64,000 nucleotides of DNA from an uncultured Chlorobiota bacterium (lineage in GTDB: Bacteria > Bacteroidota > Ignavibacteria > UBA10030 > UBA6906). The stretch spans positions 84,272 through 148,271 of the forward strand of contig CAADGV010000023.1 in NCBI GenBank assembly GCA_900696645.1, in the 5' to 3' direction. Position 1 is the first letter of the stretch; the number at the start of each line of letters is the position of its first letter. Below are positions 8,478 to 16,741 of the stretch, piece by piece. The notes beneath the pieces are model-generated. The model worked only from the letters and a program-made list of their open reading frames with translations, was not told the DNA's origin and searched no databases. The translations under genes and the position numbers were made by a program.

Positions 8478-8542
8478 CGGGTTCTGTTGCTTCTCCCTCG
8501 CGTATTTCAGATATTTTTTCGGGGGAAGATCGAGGAATACCA

Positions 8543-9601
8543 GTGAAAACCAAGAAAACCAGAGTTCTCGTCCTCTACAACCAGGTCGGGAAAGATGAAT
8601 ATGAAGACTTACGCAAGGTTGACCCCCTTTCCTTGGGCTTCAAGACGGAATACCCCATCCATGTGTCCACTGTCAAGGAAGAGTACAACGCCATAGTCAA
8701 AGCCTTGCGGTCCGAGGGATTCAGGGCGCGGGCGGTCAATGTCGAAGAGAACCTGCACAAGCTGGAAACCCTGCTGCATCGAAACCCGCCGGATGTTGTG
8801 TTCAACCTGATTGAGTTTTTCCACGACACATCGAGACTTGAGGGATCGGTTGCGGGGATGTACGAAATTCACCGCGTAGCCTACACCGGGGCGCCGCCGT
8901 TTGCCCTTGAATTGTGCCAGCGCAAAGGATTGACGAAGCAGGTTCTGCTGGCCAACGGCGTTCCGACTCCGCGCTTCCGACTTCTTTTCCACCCTACTGT
9001 TCCGAAACGACATGGGCTGCATTACCCGCTCATCATCAAGCCTGCGCGGGAAGATGGCAGCAGCGGCATCGACAAGGAATCTGTTGTATATGATTACTCC
9101 GGATTGACGTCACGACTCGAAAAGGTGTTCGCCACCTTTGCGCCCCCGATTATTGTAGAAGAATTCATTGAAGGGCGCGAGCTTCATGTTTCCATTTTGG
9201 GAAATGATCCTCCGGTTGTGCTTCCGATAATTGAATTTGATTTTTCGGAATTTCTACCCGACCACCCGACGATTATCAGCTACGCGGCAAAGTGGGATCC
9301 GCTTGATGAAGCATATCATCGCATGCATTCGATGTGTCCGGCCAAACTCCCGAAGCGGGTTCAGAAGAAGATTGAAGAGATTGCGTTGCGCGCATACAAA
9401 CTAACCGGATGCCGTGACTATGCCCGGCTTGACATCCGCCTCGACAAGAACAATCACCCGTTTGTTCTTGAAGTGAACCCGAATCCCGATCTGACGGAAG
9501 GCGTCTCCTTCATGGAGTCTGCGGAGAAGGCAGGGATTTCCTTTTCTGAAACGCTTAAAATGATAGTGGAATTTGCTTTGCAGCGAAAGCCGGTGAAGTA
9601 A
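8543..9601 (+). CDS. ATP-grasp ligase related to D-alanine-D-alanine ligase
   Basis: A 352-residue ligase. Residues ~1-115 form the N-terminal Rossmann-like domain typical of D-Ala-D-Ala ligases (TRVLVLYNQVG, then PPDVVFNLIE). The ATP-grasp domain follows, with the ATP lysine in LIIKPAREDGSSGID, hinge VEEFIEGRELHVS, and metal ligands in YARLDIRLD and FVLEVNPNPDL. The second half departs from Ddl proper, so a different acceptor is likely. A GTG start at 8543 is chosen: GAGGA lies 7 bases upstream and homology begins at once. It diverges from the C39-like peptidase gene over a 65-bp gap. Confidence 0.85.
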   Translation: MKTKKTRVLVLYNQVGKDEYEDLRKVDPLSLGFKTEYPIHVSTVKEEYNAIVKALRSEGFRARAVNVEENLHKLETLLHRNPPDVVFNLIEFFHDTSRLEGSVAGMYEIHRVAYTGAPPFALELCQRKGLTKQVLLANGVPTPRFRLLFHPTVPKRHGLHYPLIIKPAREDGSSGIDKESVVYDYSGLTSRLEKVFATFAPPIIVEEFIEGRELHVSILGNDPPVVLPIIEFDFSEFLPDHPTIISYAAKWDPLDEAYHRMHSMCPAKLPKRVQKKIEEIALRAYKLTGCRDYARLDIRLDKNNHPFVLEVNPNPDLTEGVSFMESAEKAGISFSETLKMIVEFALQRKPVK

Positions 9602-9603
9602 GC

Positions 9604-9936
9604 CTATTCGGCCGGTTCAAGTGTTGCAGACATTGAGCCTTTGCAGTTCGGCATCCGCCAATCTGCGCCGTACGATTCGATTTGTTGCTTCTTGTGTTCA
9701 GCCCGTTCTTTATGCGTTGTGTCAACAATGACACGCTTCTTCGCATCCACCTCACATGCCATCTCGTACGCCGTTGCCATGCTGTGACCGAAAATATCCA
9801 TCAGCATTTCGATCACATAGTCGTACGTATGATCATCATCGTCGAGCAGCACGACATGATAGCGCGGGATGAGCCGGGTAACGTCTTCCTCAGTTACCTC
9901 GACATCTTCTTTTGTGAGAACGTCTTCGTTCGCCAT
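9604..9936 (-). CDS. clpS: ClpS, adaptor for the Clp protease
   Basis: A 110-residue protein with the whole ClpS core (YHVVLLDDDDHTYDYVIEML, then MACEVDAKKRVIVDTTHKERAE). ClpS delivers N-end-rule substrates to ClpA/ClpC-ClpP. The Asp-rich strand and the helix with HSMATAY form the N-degron pocket. The ATG at 9936 is preferred; the extension to 10002 adds unlike sequence. The final ~20 residues, with MPNCKGSMSATLEPAE, are a lineage-specific tail. It is convergent with the ATP-grasp gene, with only 2 bp between stops. Confidence 0.93.
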   Translation of the reverse strand: MANEDVLTKEDVEVTEEDVTRLIPRYHVVLLDDDDHTYDYVIEMLMDIFGHSMATAYEMACEVDAKKRVIVDTTHKERAEHKKQQIESYGADWRMPNCKGSMSATLEPAE

Positions 9937-10027
9937 CGAAGTGGGTGATTTGGTAAGATAAGGTAGCAAATTTGAGTAGCAAGACGCAATTCTCCCGTTC
10001 ACATGCCCGCCGGTCGTTTTCCCGGAA

Positions 10028-10056
10028 TTGATTTAGAGCCACATTTCCGGTAGATT
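10028..10056 (+). promoter_or_regulatory. Predicted promoter of hisS
   Basis: TTGATT (10028-10033) and TAGATT (10051-10056) are spaced by 17 bp, about 100 bp before the hisS start. The palindromic repeat at 10088-10130 would lie in the leader RNA. Confidence 0.45.
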
Positions 10057-10087
10057 TAGAGGCGTGTTGATGCAAAAATGTTTGTAT

Positions 10088-10130
10088 TCCGCCTGAGGCG
10101 GACAAGCCCGCAGGTGGCGGATAAAGCCCG
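10088..10130. repeat. GC-rich palindromic intergenic repeat
   Basis: TCCGCCTGAGGCGGA (10088-10102) is a perfect hairpin. It is followed by CCCGCAGGTGGCGG and a further CCCGCCTG. The cluster of CCGCC/GGCGG blocks within 43 bp looks like a dispersed intergenic palindrome. It lies in the leader of hisS and could also affect its expression as an RNA hairpin. Confidence 0.6.
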
Positions 10131-10157
10131 CCTGTAATCCACTTTACGAGTTTCCCG

Positions 10158-11600
10158 ATGTCCGAACAACAAATTGTAGAGCCAAGATTGCTTCGCGGCT
10201 TTCGAGACTATCTTCCCGCGCAAATGAATGCGCGGCTGAGGATGATCGCCGCGATCCGGAATGTGTATGAACGATACGGATTTCAACCTCTCGACACGCC
10301 GGCTCAGGAATATCGCGTCACGCTGATGGGCTACGGCGAGGAAAACACGAAGCAGATATTCGCTTTTCAGAACCCGGAAGAAGAAGACGTTGCCCTTCGC
10401 TTTGATCTCACCGTTCCGCTTGCCCGCGTTGTAGCACAATATCCCGATCTCGTGTTGCCGTTTCGCCGCTACCAGGTCGCGCCGGTGTGGCGTGCCGACA
10501 AGCCGGACCCGGGACGGTTTCGTGAGTTCATCCAATTTGATCTGGATGCAGTAGGCACGTCATCGCTTGCAGCAGACGCAGAGATTCTCTGTGCAATGCA
10601 TGATACGTTGAAGGCATTAGGCATCGAACGCTTTAAGGTCAGATTCAGTGACAGAAAAGTGCTGAATAGCTTGTTGGACTTTGCAGGAATCTCTCACGAT
10701 TCTGCGCACAGCGTCTTCCGCATTCTCGATAAGTTGGAGAAAATCGGGATTGATGGTGTCTCCGCAGAATTGACGGAGGGGAGGATTGACGCGTCGGGAG
10801 ACAAGATTCCCGGATTGGGATTGAACAACAATCAGGTTGAGCGAATCAAGGAGTTCATTGCAGTCCCGAAAGGAAAGCGGCGTGAAGTTCTTTCCTCGCT
10901 CGAATCACTATTTACGAAAGTAGAGTCGGCGAAAGAAGCGGTTGAAGAATTGCGTTTTGTCTGTAACTCGCTTGATGCTCTTTCCATCTCTGAAGATCAC
11001 GTGCAGCTTGATCTCAGTATTGCCCGGGGACTTGACTACTACACAGGCCCCGTTTTTGAAGCGAGCCTTGACGATGCACCTGAGTTCGGCTCGGTATTCG
11101 GGGGCGGACGGTATGACGGATTGGTAGAAAGATTCCTCGGAAGAAAAATCCCCGCAGTCGGCGCCTCGATCGGTGTTGACCGGCTTTTTGCCGCAATGGA
11201 AATGCTCGGCTTGCACCGGCTTGCGCCGTCAACGGCGAAAGTCATTGTTACGGTGATGGAGCCATCACGTCTTTCTGCGTATCAGAAGCTGACACGAGAA
11301 TTGCGCGAAGCAGGCATCAACACGGAAATGTATTTGGGAGAAGAAAAGACACTCGGCAAACAATTACAATATGCCAACCGCCAGCAAATTCCTCTTGCCG
11401 TCATCATCGGCAGCGATGAGTTTGCGAAGGGTGAGGTGACAATCAAAAATCTGAAACTCGGCGGCGAGTTGCAGGATAAGAAGAAAACCGCTCAAGGCAA
11501 GGAACGCGAGGAATGGCTGAAACTTTCCCGGACAGTGCAGGTTACAGTTCCGTTAGCCGAAACAACACATCAAATTAAAAAAACACTCGAAACAATCTGA
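10158..11600 (+). CDS. hisS: Histidyl-tRNA synthetase, alphaproteobacterial/eukaryote-like type
   Basis: A 480-residue class II synthetase charging tRNA-His. Motif 2 lies in PFRRYQVAPVWRADKPDPGRFREFIQFDLDAVG. The histidine-binding motifs ARGLDYYTG and GGGRYDGL and motif 3 GVDRLF are present, and the anticodon-binding domain covers residues ~370-470. The motif 2 region and the FSDRKVL strand resemble alphaproteobacterial and eukaryotic enzymes more than E. coli HisRS, which has a different sequence there (NSLG type). This fits the tRNA-His in this window, which lacks G-1 and C73. A terminator hairpin follows. Confidence 0.95.
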   Translation: MSEQQIVEPRLLRGFRDYLPAQMNARLRMIAAIRNVYERYGFQPLDTPAQEYRVTLMGYGEENTKQIFAFQNPEEEDVALRFDLTVPLARVVAQYPDLVLPFRRYQVAPVWRADKPDPGRFREFIQFDLDAVGTSSLAADAEILCAMHDTLKALGIERFKVRFSDRKVLNSLLDFAGISHDSAHSVFRILDKLEKIGIDGVSAELTEGRIDASGDKIPGLGLNNNQVERIKEFIAVPKGKRREVLSSLESLFTKVESAKEAVEELRFVCNSLDALSISEDHVQLDLSIARGLDYYTGPVFEASLDDAPEFGSVFGGGRYDGLVERFLGRKIPAVGASIGVDRLFAAMEMLGLHRLAPSTAKVIVTVMEPSRLSAYQKLTRELREAGINTEMYLGEEKTLGKQLQYANRQQIPLAVIIGSDEFAKGEVTIKNLKLGGELQDKKKTAQGKEREEWLKLSRTVQVTVPLAETTHQIKKTLETI

Positions 11601-11617
11601 AACAACTGAACACGAGC

Positions 11618-11649
11618 CATCAGGGCGGATTGTTCAACCTGCCCTGATG
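11618..11649 (+). terminator. Predicted terminator after hisS
   Basis: CATCAGGGC and GCCCTGATG form a perfect 9-bp stem with a 14-base loop, followed by ATTTTGTT. It separates hisS from the lyase gene 26 bp further on. Confidence 0.7.
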
Positions 11650-11674
11650 ATTTTGTTAATGAAAGGACTGAAGC

Positions 11675-13198
11675 ATGTCAATAGTATTAGATGGTTCATC
11701 ACTCACAATTGAAAAACTGGTTCGTATCGCACGACACGGAGAAAAAGTCGAACTTGCCCCTGCCGCGCTCGAACGAATCAAAGTCTGCCGCGCAATGCTT
11801 GAAGATAAGCTGCGGGCTAAAGAAGTCATGTACGGCACTAACACGGGCATCGGCGAGTTTTCTGAAATTGTCTTGAATGACGAACAGGTTCGCGACTTTC
11901 AACGCTATCTGATCTATAACCACGCTGCGGGAATCGGAGACCCTGCACCAATTGAGCATATCCGCGCAGCGATGGCAAGCCGCATCAATGTGCATGCGCA
12001 TGGGAACTCCGCGTGCAGGCCGGAGATTACCATGACATATGTCGAGATGCTGAACAAAGGTGTGACACCCGTTGTGTGCCAGAAAGGATCGGTGGGTGCA
12101 TGTGGCGATCTTGCCCCAATGGCACAAGCCGCATTGTTGCTTATGGGAGAAGGTGAGGCGTTCTATAACGGCGAGCGACTTCCGGGTCGTGTTGCGATGG
12201 AACGGGCGGGAATTCCTGTTCCGGGTCTTCATGCGCGTGACGGGTTGGCGGCGATAAACGGCTCAAATTTGCTTACCGCGATGAGCGCCGTTCATTTGTA
12301 TGATATCAACCGATGGTTGAAGCAGGCGGAGATTGCGGCGGCAATGACGCTTGAGGCCTTGTTCGCCAATCTGAAACCGTATGATACGAGATTGCATGAG
12401 TTGCGCGGTTTCCCCGGCGCCGTCCGGACTGCAAAAGCGATCATGCGCTGTATTCAGGGAAGCGACCTCACAACGGGTAAGATGAAAACCAAAGTCCAGG
12501 ATGCATACTCTATGCGATCGACTCCGCAAGTGATCGGTGCAGCGCATGACGCCGTAGCGTGGGCAACGAAGCAAGTCGAAACCGAACTCAACGGCGTTGC
12601 AGACAATCCCATTTTCATTCCCGACGCGAAGCTTACTCTGACCGGAGCAAATTTTCAGGGGTCGCCCGTCTCGTTGCCGATGGATATGATTGGTGCAGCC
12701 GTGACGATGGTGTGTGTCCTTTCGGAGCGCAGACTGAATCGTCTGACAAATCCCGCCCTTAGCGTCGGGCTTCCTGCATTTTTGACCAAGGATCCGGGGT
12801 TCTTTTCGGGATTGATGTTGAGTCAGTACACGGCGGATACACTCATTACCGAGCAACGCATTCTCTCCGCTCCGGCATCGATTCTTTCTATTCCCGCGGC
12901 AGCAGATCAGGAGGATTTTGTTTCGATGGGAATGAACACTGCAATAAAGAATGGTCAGATTCTCGAGAACGCTTACGGAGTTGTCGGAATCGAATTCATG
13001 GCGGCGGCTCAAGCAATCGAGTTCCGTCAGTTTACACCGGGACTTGGCGTAAGAACGGCGAAAGATGTGATTCGCAATCATGTGAATCGTCTCGAAGAGG
13101 ATCGCCCGCTCTTTCCTGATCACAACGCGATGCAGACGCTTGTCAAGTCGTGCGAGATACTGGAAGCCGTAGAGAATACTGTAGGAAGTCTGCAGTAA
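11675..13198 (+). CDS. hutH: Histidine ammonia-lyase-like MIO enzyme with Ala-Cys-Gly cofactor triad
   Basis: A 507-residue aromatic amino acid ammonia-lyase of the HAL/PAL/TAL family. Residues known from histidine ammonia-lyase are kept at the same numbers: Tyr53 (YGTNTG), His83 (YNHAAGIG), and Glu413 in QEDFVSMG. His83 favours histidine or tyrosine over phenylalanine. The MIO prosthetic group normally forms from Ala-Ser-Gly; here residues 142-144 are Ala-Cys-Gly (GSVGACGDLAP, Cys codon TGT at 12101). A Ser-to-Cys change at this site in Pseudomonas HAL is known to still give cofactor. No hutU, hutI or hutG is nearby, so the substrate is not certain. AAAGGA precedes the ATG. Confidence 0.88.
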   Translation: MSIVLDGSSLTIEKLVRIARHGEKVELAPAALERIKVCRAMLEDKLRAKEVMYGTNTGIGEFSEIVLNDEQVRDFQRYLIYNHAAGIGDPAPIEHIRAAMASRINVHAHGNSACRPEITMTYVEMLNKGVTPVVCQKGSVGACGDLAPMAQAALLLMGEGEAFYNGERLPGRVAMERAGIPVPGLHARDGLAAINGSNLLTAMSAVHLYDINRWLKQAEIAAAMTLEALFANLKPYDTRLHELRGFPGAVRTAKAIMRCIQGSDLTTGKMKTKVQDAYSMRSTPQVIGAAHDAVAWATKQVETELNGVADNPIFIPDAKLTLTGANFQGSPVSLPMDMIGAAVTMVCVLSERRLNRLTNPALSVGLPAFLTKDPGFFSGLMLSQYTADTLITEQRILSAPASILSIPAAADQEDFVSMGMNTAIKNGQILENAYGVVGIEFMAAAQAIEFRQFTPGLGVRTAKDVIRNHVNRLEEDRPLFPDHNAMQTLVKSCEILEAVENTVGSLQ

Positions 13199-13330
13199 GC
13201 TTCTGCGTTTAGTTCTCAACTAATCGAAGATTGTGTTGCATCGTTAGCGCATCTTGAATTCTCTTCCGAAGATCTCTCACGGATTGCCCATGTGATATTC
13301 CCCTATTCCTTCACATCTACGGAGCCTCTC

Positions 13331-13894
13331 ATGGCAAAAAAATCCCTGGTCAAAGTGCCAACCATCGGCGAGCGGATTCTCACAATTCGTGGCCAGCGCG
13401 TAATGCTGGATCGTGACCTTGCCGAGTTGTACGGCGTCGAAACCAAATATCTGAACCGTCAAGTGAAACGGAATCGGAAACGTTTTCCGACGCAATTTGT
13501 GTTTCAGCTTTCCCGAAAAGAGACCAAGGAACTGGTGACAAATTGGCACCGGTTCGAGCCGCTGAAGCATTCGTCGACGATGCCGTACGTGTTCACCGAA
13601 CACGGCGTTGCGATGCTTGCGTCGGTGCTCAATAGTGCAAGGGCGGTCGAAATCAGCATTTTCATCGTGCAAACATTCGTGAAGTTGAGAAAGATGATGC
13701 ACTCGCACAAGGAATTGTCAGCGCAGCTTTCGCTGCTCAAGATGCGGGTAGATCGTCATGATGAAGAACTTCACAGCATTGTTGAAGCAATTCAACAACT
13801 CATTACCCCTCCCGATCCTCCCCCGAAACGGCGAATCGGGTTTGGTGTTGAAGAACCCAAAGCGGAATATAAAGTCTCGAGAAAAGCTACATAA
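13331..13894 (+). CDS. ORF6N domain protein
   Basis: A 187-residue protein with an N-terminal ORF6N DNA-binding domain (residues ~10-95): ILTIRGQRVMLDRDLAELYG, then RNRKRFPTQFVFQLS, TMPYVFTEHGVAMLASVLNS. A coiled-coil-like stretch (residues ~115-150, SAQLSLLKMRVDRHDEELHSI) and a basic, Pro-rich tail follow. The family is named from phage and virus proteins but is common as single chromosomal genes in Bacteroidota. Its role is generally unknown. The ATG at 13331 has GGAG 7 bases upstream. No other phage genes are nearby. Confidence 0.88.
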   Translation: MAKKSLVKVPTIGERILTIRGQRVMLDRDLAELYGVETKYLNRQVKRNRKRFPTQFVFQLSRKETKELVTNWHRFEPLKHSSTMPYVFTEHGVAMLASVLNSARAVEISIFIVQTFVKLRKMMHSHKELSAQLSLLKMRVDRHDEELHSIVEAIQQLITPPDPPPKRRIGFGVEEPKAEYKVSRKAT

Positions 13895-14011
13895 CAATTC
13901 GGTCGGCCTGATTGCGGAGACTATGATATGAGAGCAATCACAAGGTTTTTGGTTTGCGTGGTGACAGTTCCGGTTTGTCAGGCATTTTCCCGGTTCAACG
14001 AAGGTGGACTC

Positions 14012-14389
14012 ATGCAACATCCCAATTCAGAATTCCAGGCTACGCTTGATGCGGTTCGCCGGTTCAATGATGCATTCAATCGCCATGATGTTGACGGAGT
14101 GATGGCATTGATGACAGATGATTGCGTGTTTGAGAACACCAATCCGCCGCCCGACGGCGCAACATATCGGGGACAGGACGAAGTCCGTGCCGTGTGGGAG
14201 AAGTTCTTTGCAGCGAATCCTGATGCAGTATTTGAGGTTGAAGAGATGTTCGATTCAGGCGATCGATGCGTTGTCAGGTGGATATACAGGAAAACGAAAG
14301 AAGGAAAACCGTGGCATCTCCGGGGAGTCGATATTTTCGAAGTGCGGGATGGCAAGATTGCCGGGAAACGTTCGTACGTAAAGGGGTAA
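14012..14389 (+). CDS. SnoaL-like / NTF2-fold protein
   Basis: A 125-residue single-domain protein with the NTF2-like cone fold pattern: FNDAFNRHDVDGVMALMTDDCVFE, YRGQDEVRAVWEKFF, CVVRWIYRKTKEGKPWHLRGVDIFEVRDGKI. Relatives include polyketide cyclases, isomerases and orphan ligand-binding proteins, so no reaction can be given. The ATG at 14012 fits usual family length. An ATG at 13928 (GGAG upstream) would add 28 residues resembling a signal peptide (FLVCVVTVPVCQAFS), so export is possible. One base separates it from the pabB-pabC gene, suggesting an operon. Confidence 0.8.
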   Translation: MQHPNSEFQATLDAVRRFNDAFNRHDVDGVMALMTDDCVFENTNPPPDGATYRGQDEVRAVWEKFFAANPDAVFEVEEMFDSGDRCVVRWIYRKTKEGKPWHLRGVDIFEVRDGKIAGKRSYVKG

Positions 14390-14390
14390 G

Positions 14391-16121
14391 ATGATCAACG
14401 TTATCATCGTTGATTCGGCTTCGGGTGAATGGAGGCAATTCACTGAACCGAAAGAAATCGTTGTTGTGCATGACATACGCGGGATTATTCCTTCGTTGAG
14501 GAACGTTGAACATCGCGTCAACAATGAACAATTGTACGCGGCAGGATTCATCAGTTATGAGGCATCTCCGGCATTTGACAAGGCACTGCGTGTGCGACTT
14601 CACGATTACGCCTTCCCGCTCATGTGGTTCGGATTGTTTGAAAAATCGGCCGTCATCCGGTTGCAGGGAGCGGGCCTGTGTCCCCGACTCGAATGGAGGC
14701 CGACGATCTCCCGCCAATCGTACAACGATGCCATCGCGCTCATCAAGAATCATATCGCCGCAGGCGATACGTACCAGGTGAACTTCAGTTTTCGGATGAC
14801 GGCTTCATGTGATGCAGCCCCGTATGATCTCTTCCTGCAACTCACACGAGCACAGCCTTCTCGTAATGCAGCATTTATCGAGACGGACGACTTTGCAATC
14901 TGCTCTGCATCGCCGGAACTCTTCTTTTCGATCGATGGCGAGAATGTCCTCGCCCGACCGATGAAGGGAACAGCTCCTCGATGTCCCACACTCAAGCACG
15001 ACACATCACAAGCAGAATTCCTGCGATCATCCGAAAAGAACCGTGCCGAGAATGTGATGATCGTTGATATGATGCGGAACGACATCGGCCGTATCGCTAA
15101 AGTCGGCACGGTCGAAGTGCCCTCGCTCTTTGACGTGGAGAAGTACCCGACCGTCTGGCAAATGACGTCGGCAGTTGCTGCGAAGTCAAGCGCTTCAATC
15201 CTCGAAATCCTGGAGGCGCTGTTTCCGTGCGCCTCGGTTACCGGTGCCCCGAAGGCCAGCACGATGGGAATTATTGCTGAACTTGAATCTACACCCAGGA
15301 AGATCTACACAGGCGCAATCGGCTTCATTGCGCCGGATCGCAAAGCACAGTTCAATGTCGCAATTAGAACTGTTCTTATTGACAAACGATCAAAGGTTGC
15401 CGAATACGGTGTCGGAGGAGGGGTTGTATGGGATTCAACACCCGAAGGTGAGTATGATGAATGCCTGACGAAGGCGCGGATTCTCACCGAGGTTCGCCCG
15501 CAGTTCAATTTGTTTGAGACCCTCTTGTACACGAACGAGGATGGTTATTTTTTGCTGGATGAACATCTTACCCGCCTCAGGAATTCGTGCGAGTATTTCG
15601 GGCTTGCGTTTGACAAGAACGTTGTACTGAAGATCTTGCACAAAGCAGAGCAGCAGTTCTCACACGGTTCGTTCCGTGTAAAGGTGGAACTGCATCCCAA
15701 CGGGCTCCCCGCGCTTGAAACGAAACCGATTGATGCCGCAGTGCTGAGCATACCGGTTCGTGTACGTCTTGCGTCTGCTCCGGTTGACTCGAACAATCTC
15801 TTTCTCTATCATAAAACTACTAATCGCACAATGTACGACGATGCGCTTGCTTCCGTTTCCGATTGCGACGATGTGATTCTCTGGAATGAACGCGGCGAGA
15901 TTACCGAATCAACCATCGCGAATGTAGTTGTTGAAATCGACGGGGAGTTGGTTACGCCGCCGGTTGAATGCGGGTTGCTGGCGGGAACGTATCGTGCACA
16001 GTTGTTGTACGAAGGCAAGATCAAAGAACGCATAATCGCCAAAGATGAATTCATGAACGCAAAACGGGCATTCCTCATCAACTCGGTCCGTAAATGGCGC
16101 GAACTAAGGATTGTGACGTAG
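14391..16121 (+). CDS. pabBC: Aminodeoxychorismate synthase component I fused to aminodeoxychorismate lyase
   Basis: A 576-residue fusion for 4-aminobenzoate synthesis in the folate pathway. Residues ~1-365 are a chorismate-binding PabB domain with DTYQVNFSFRM, PMKGTAPRCP, NRAENVMIVDMMRND, SVTGAPKASTM and EYGVGGGVVWDSTPEGEYDE. Residues ~375-576 are a class IV aminotransferase-fold lyase (PabC) starting ETLLYTNEDGYFLLDEHL, with the PLP lysine expected in YHKTTNR and the E-I-T-E-S strand GEITESTIANVV. The amidotransferase subunit PabA is not nearby. The gene sits tightly between the SnoaL-like gene and DUF456 gene, with 1 bp on each side. Confidence 0.93.
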   Translation: MINVIIVDSASGEWRQFTEPKEIVVVHDIRGIIPSLRNVEHRVNNEQLYAAGFISYEASPAFDKALRVRLHDYAFPLMWFGLFEKSAVIRLQGAGLCPRLEWRPTISRQSYNDAIALIKNHIAAGDTYQVNFSFRMTASCDAAPYDLFLQLTRAQPSRNAAFIETDDFAICSASPELFFSIDGENVLARPMKGTAPRCPTLKHDTSQAEFLRSSEKNRAENVMIVDMMRNDIGRIAKVGTVEVPSLFDVEKYPTVWQMTSAVAAKSSASILEILEALFPCASVTGAPKASTMGIIAELESTPRKIYTGAIGFIAPDRKAQFNVAIRTVLIDKRSKVAEYGVGGGVVWDSTPEGEYDECLTKARILTEVRPQFNLFETLLYTNEDGYFLLDEHLTRLRNSCEYFGLAFDKNVVLKILHKAEQQFSHGSFRVKVELHPNGLPALETKPIDAAVLSIPVRVRLASAPVDSNNLFLYHKTTNRTMYDDALASVSDCDDVILWNERGEITESTIANVVVEIDGELVTPPVECGLLAGTYRAQLLYEGKIKERIIAKDEFMNAKRAFLINSVRKWRELRIVT

Positions 16122-16122
16122 A

Positions 16123-16602
16123 ATGTCAGTATTCCTTTGGGTTGTTGCAGTTATCCTGGTTATTACCGGCATAGTCGGTGTCGTTGTTCCGGTTCTTCCC
16201 GGAACCTCGCTTGTTTTTGTCGGACTTCTCATTGCGGCTTGGGCGGATGGCTTCGTGAAAGTAAGCTGGTTCACGATAGGAATCCTGGGCTTACTTGCCG
16301 TAACGTCATTCGGAATAGATTTCTACCTGGCGAGTTTCGGCGTGAAAAGGTTCGGGGCAAGCAAACTGGCGATGTTTGGCGCAACAGCAGGCATGCTCGT
16401 TGGTATGTTCTTCGGGATTGTGGGACTGCTTGTGGGCCCGTTTGTCGGAGCATTCCTCGGCGAGTTGGTCATGAGGAAGGATCTCAAGCAAGCCGGTAAG
16501 GCCGGCGGGGGCGCATGGCTCGGACTTGCAATCGGCATAGCAGCCAAGATTGCGTTGGTGTTTACGATGATCGGGATTTTTGTTCTGGCATACATTTTCT
16601 GA
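16123..16602 (+). CDS. DUF456 family membrane protein
   Basis: A 159-residue integral membrane protein with about four hydrophobic segments and many glycines: VVAVILVITGIVGVVVPVLPG, then MLVGMFFGIVGLLVGPFVGAFLGE. The PVLPGTSLVF motif and the GPFVGAFLGEL segment are the DUF456 signature. The function of the family is unknown. It starts 1 bp after pabBC, so it is co-transcribed, though a functional tie to folate synthesis is not implied. Confidence 0.9.
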   Translation: MSVFLWVVAVILVITGIVGVVVPVLPGTSLVFVGLLIAAWADGFVKVSWFTIGILGLLAVTSFGIDFYLASFGVKRFGASKLAMFGATAGMLVGMFFGIVGLLVGPFVGAFLGELVMRKDLKQAGKAGGGAWLGLAIGIAAKIALVFTMIGIFVLAYIF

Positions 16603-16678
16603 GTTGATGATTTACCAGTCTTTGAACGAGTCAGAATTATGGTTTCTTTAAGAATGGCGAACGAAATGAGATATCGGA

Positions 16679-16707
16679 TTGTTACTTCAAGGCACAAACT
16701 CTAAACT
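16679..16707 (+). promoter_or_regulatory. Predicted promoter of the OsmC-family gene
   Basis: TTGTTA (16679-16684) and TAAACT (16702-16707) have 17-bp spacing; the ATG follows 34 bp after the -10 box with AAAGGA ahead of it. Confidence 0.45.
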
Positions 16708-16741
16708 TCACAATCATTTACGCAGAAAGGAAACACACATC

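Noticed and set aside
12263-13219. Minus-strand 318-codon frame within the hutH-like gene
   Set aside because: No domain or ribosome site; it mirrors a conserved coding region.
13331-13894. ORF6N gene as a sign of a prophage
   Set aside because: No integrase, structural or lysis genes surround it; single ORF6N genes are common in Bacteroidota chromosomes.
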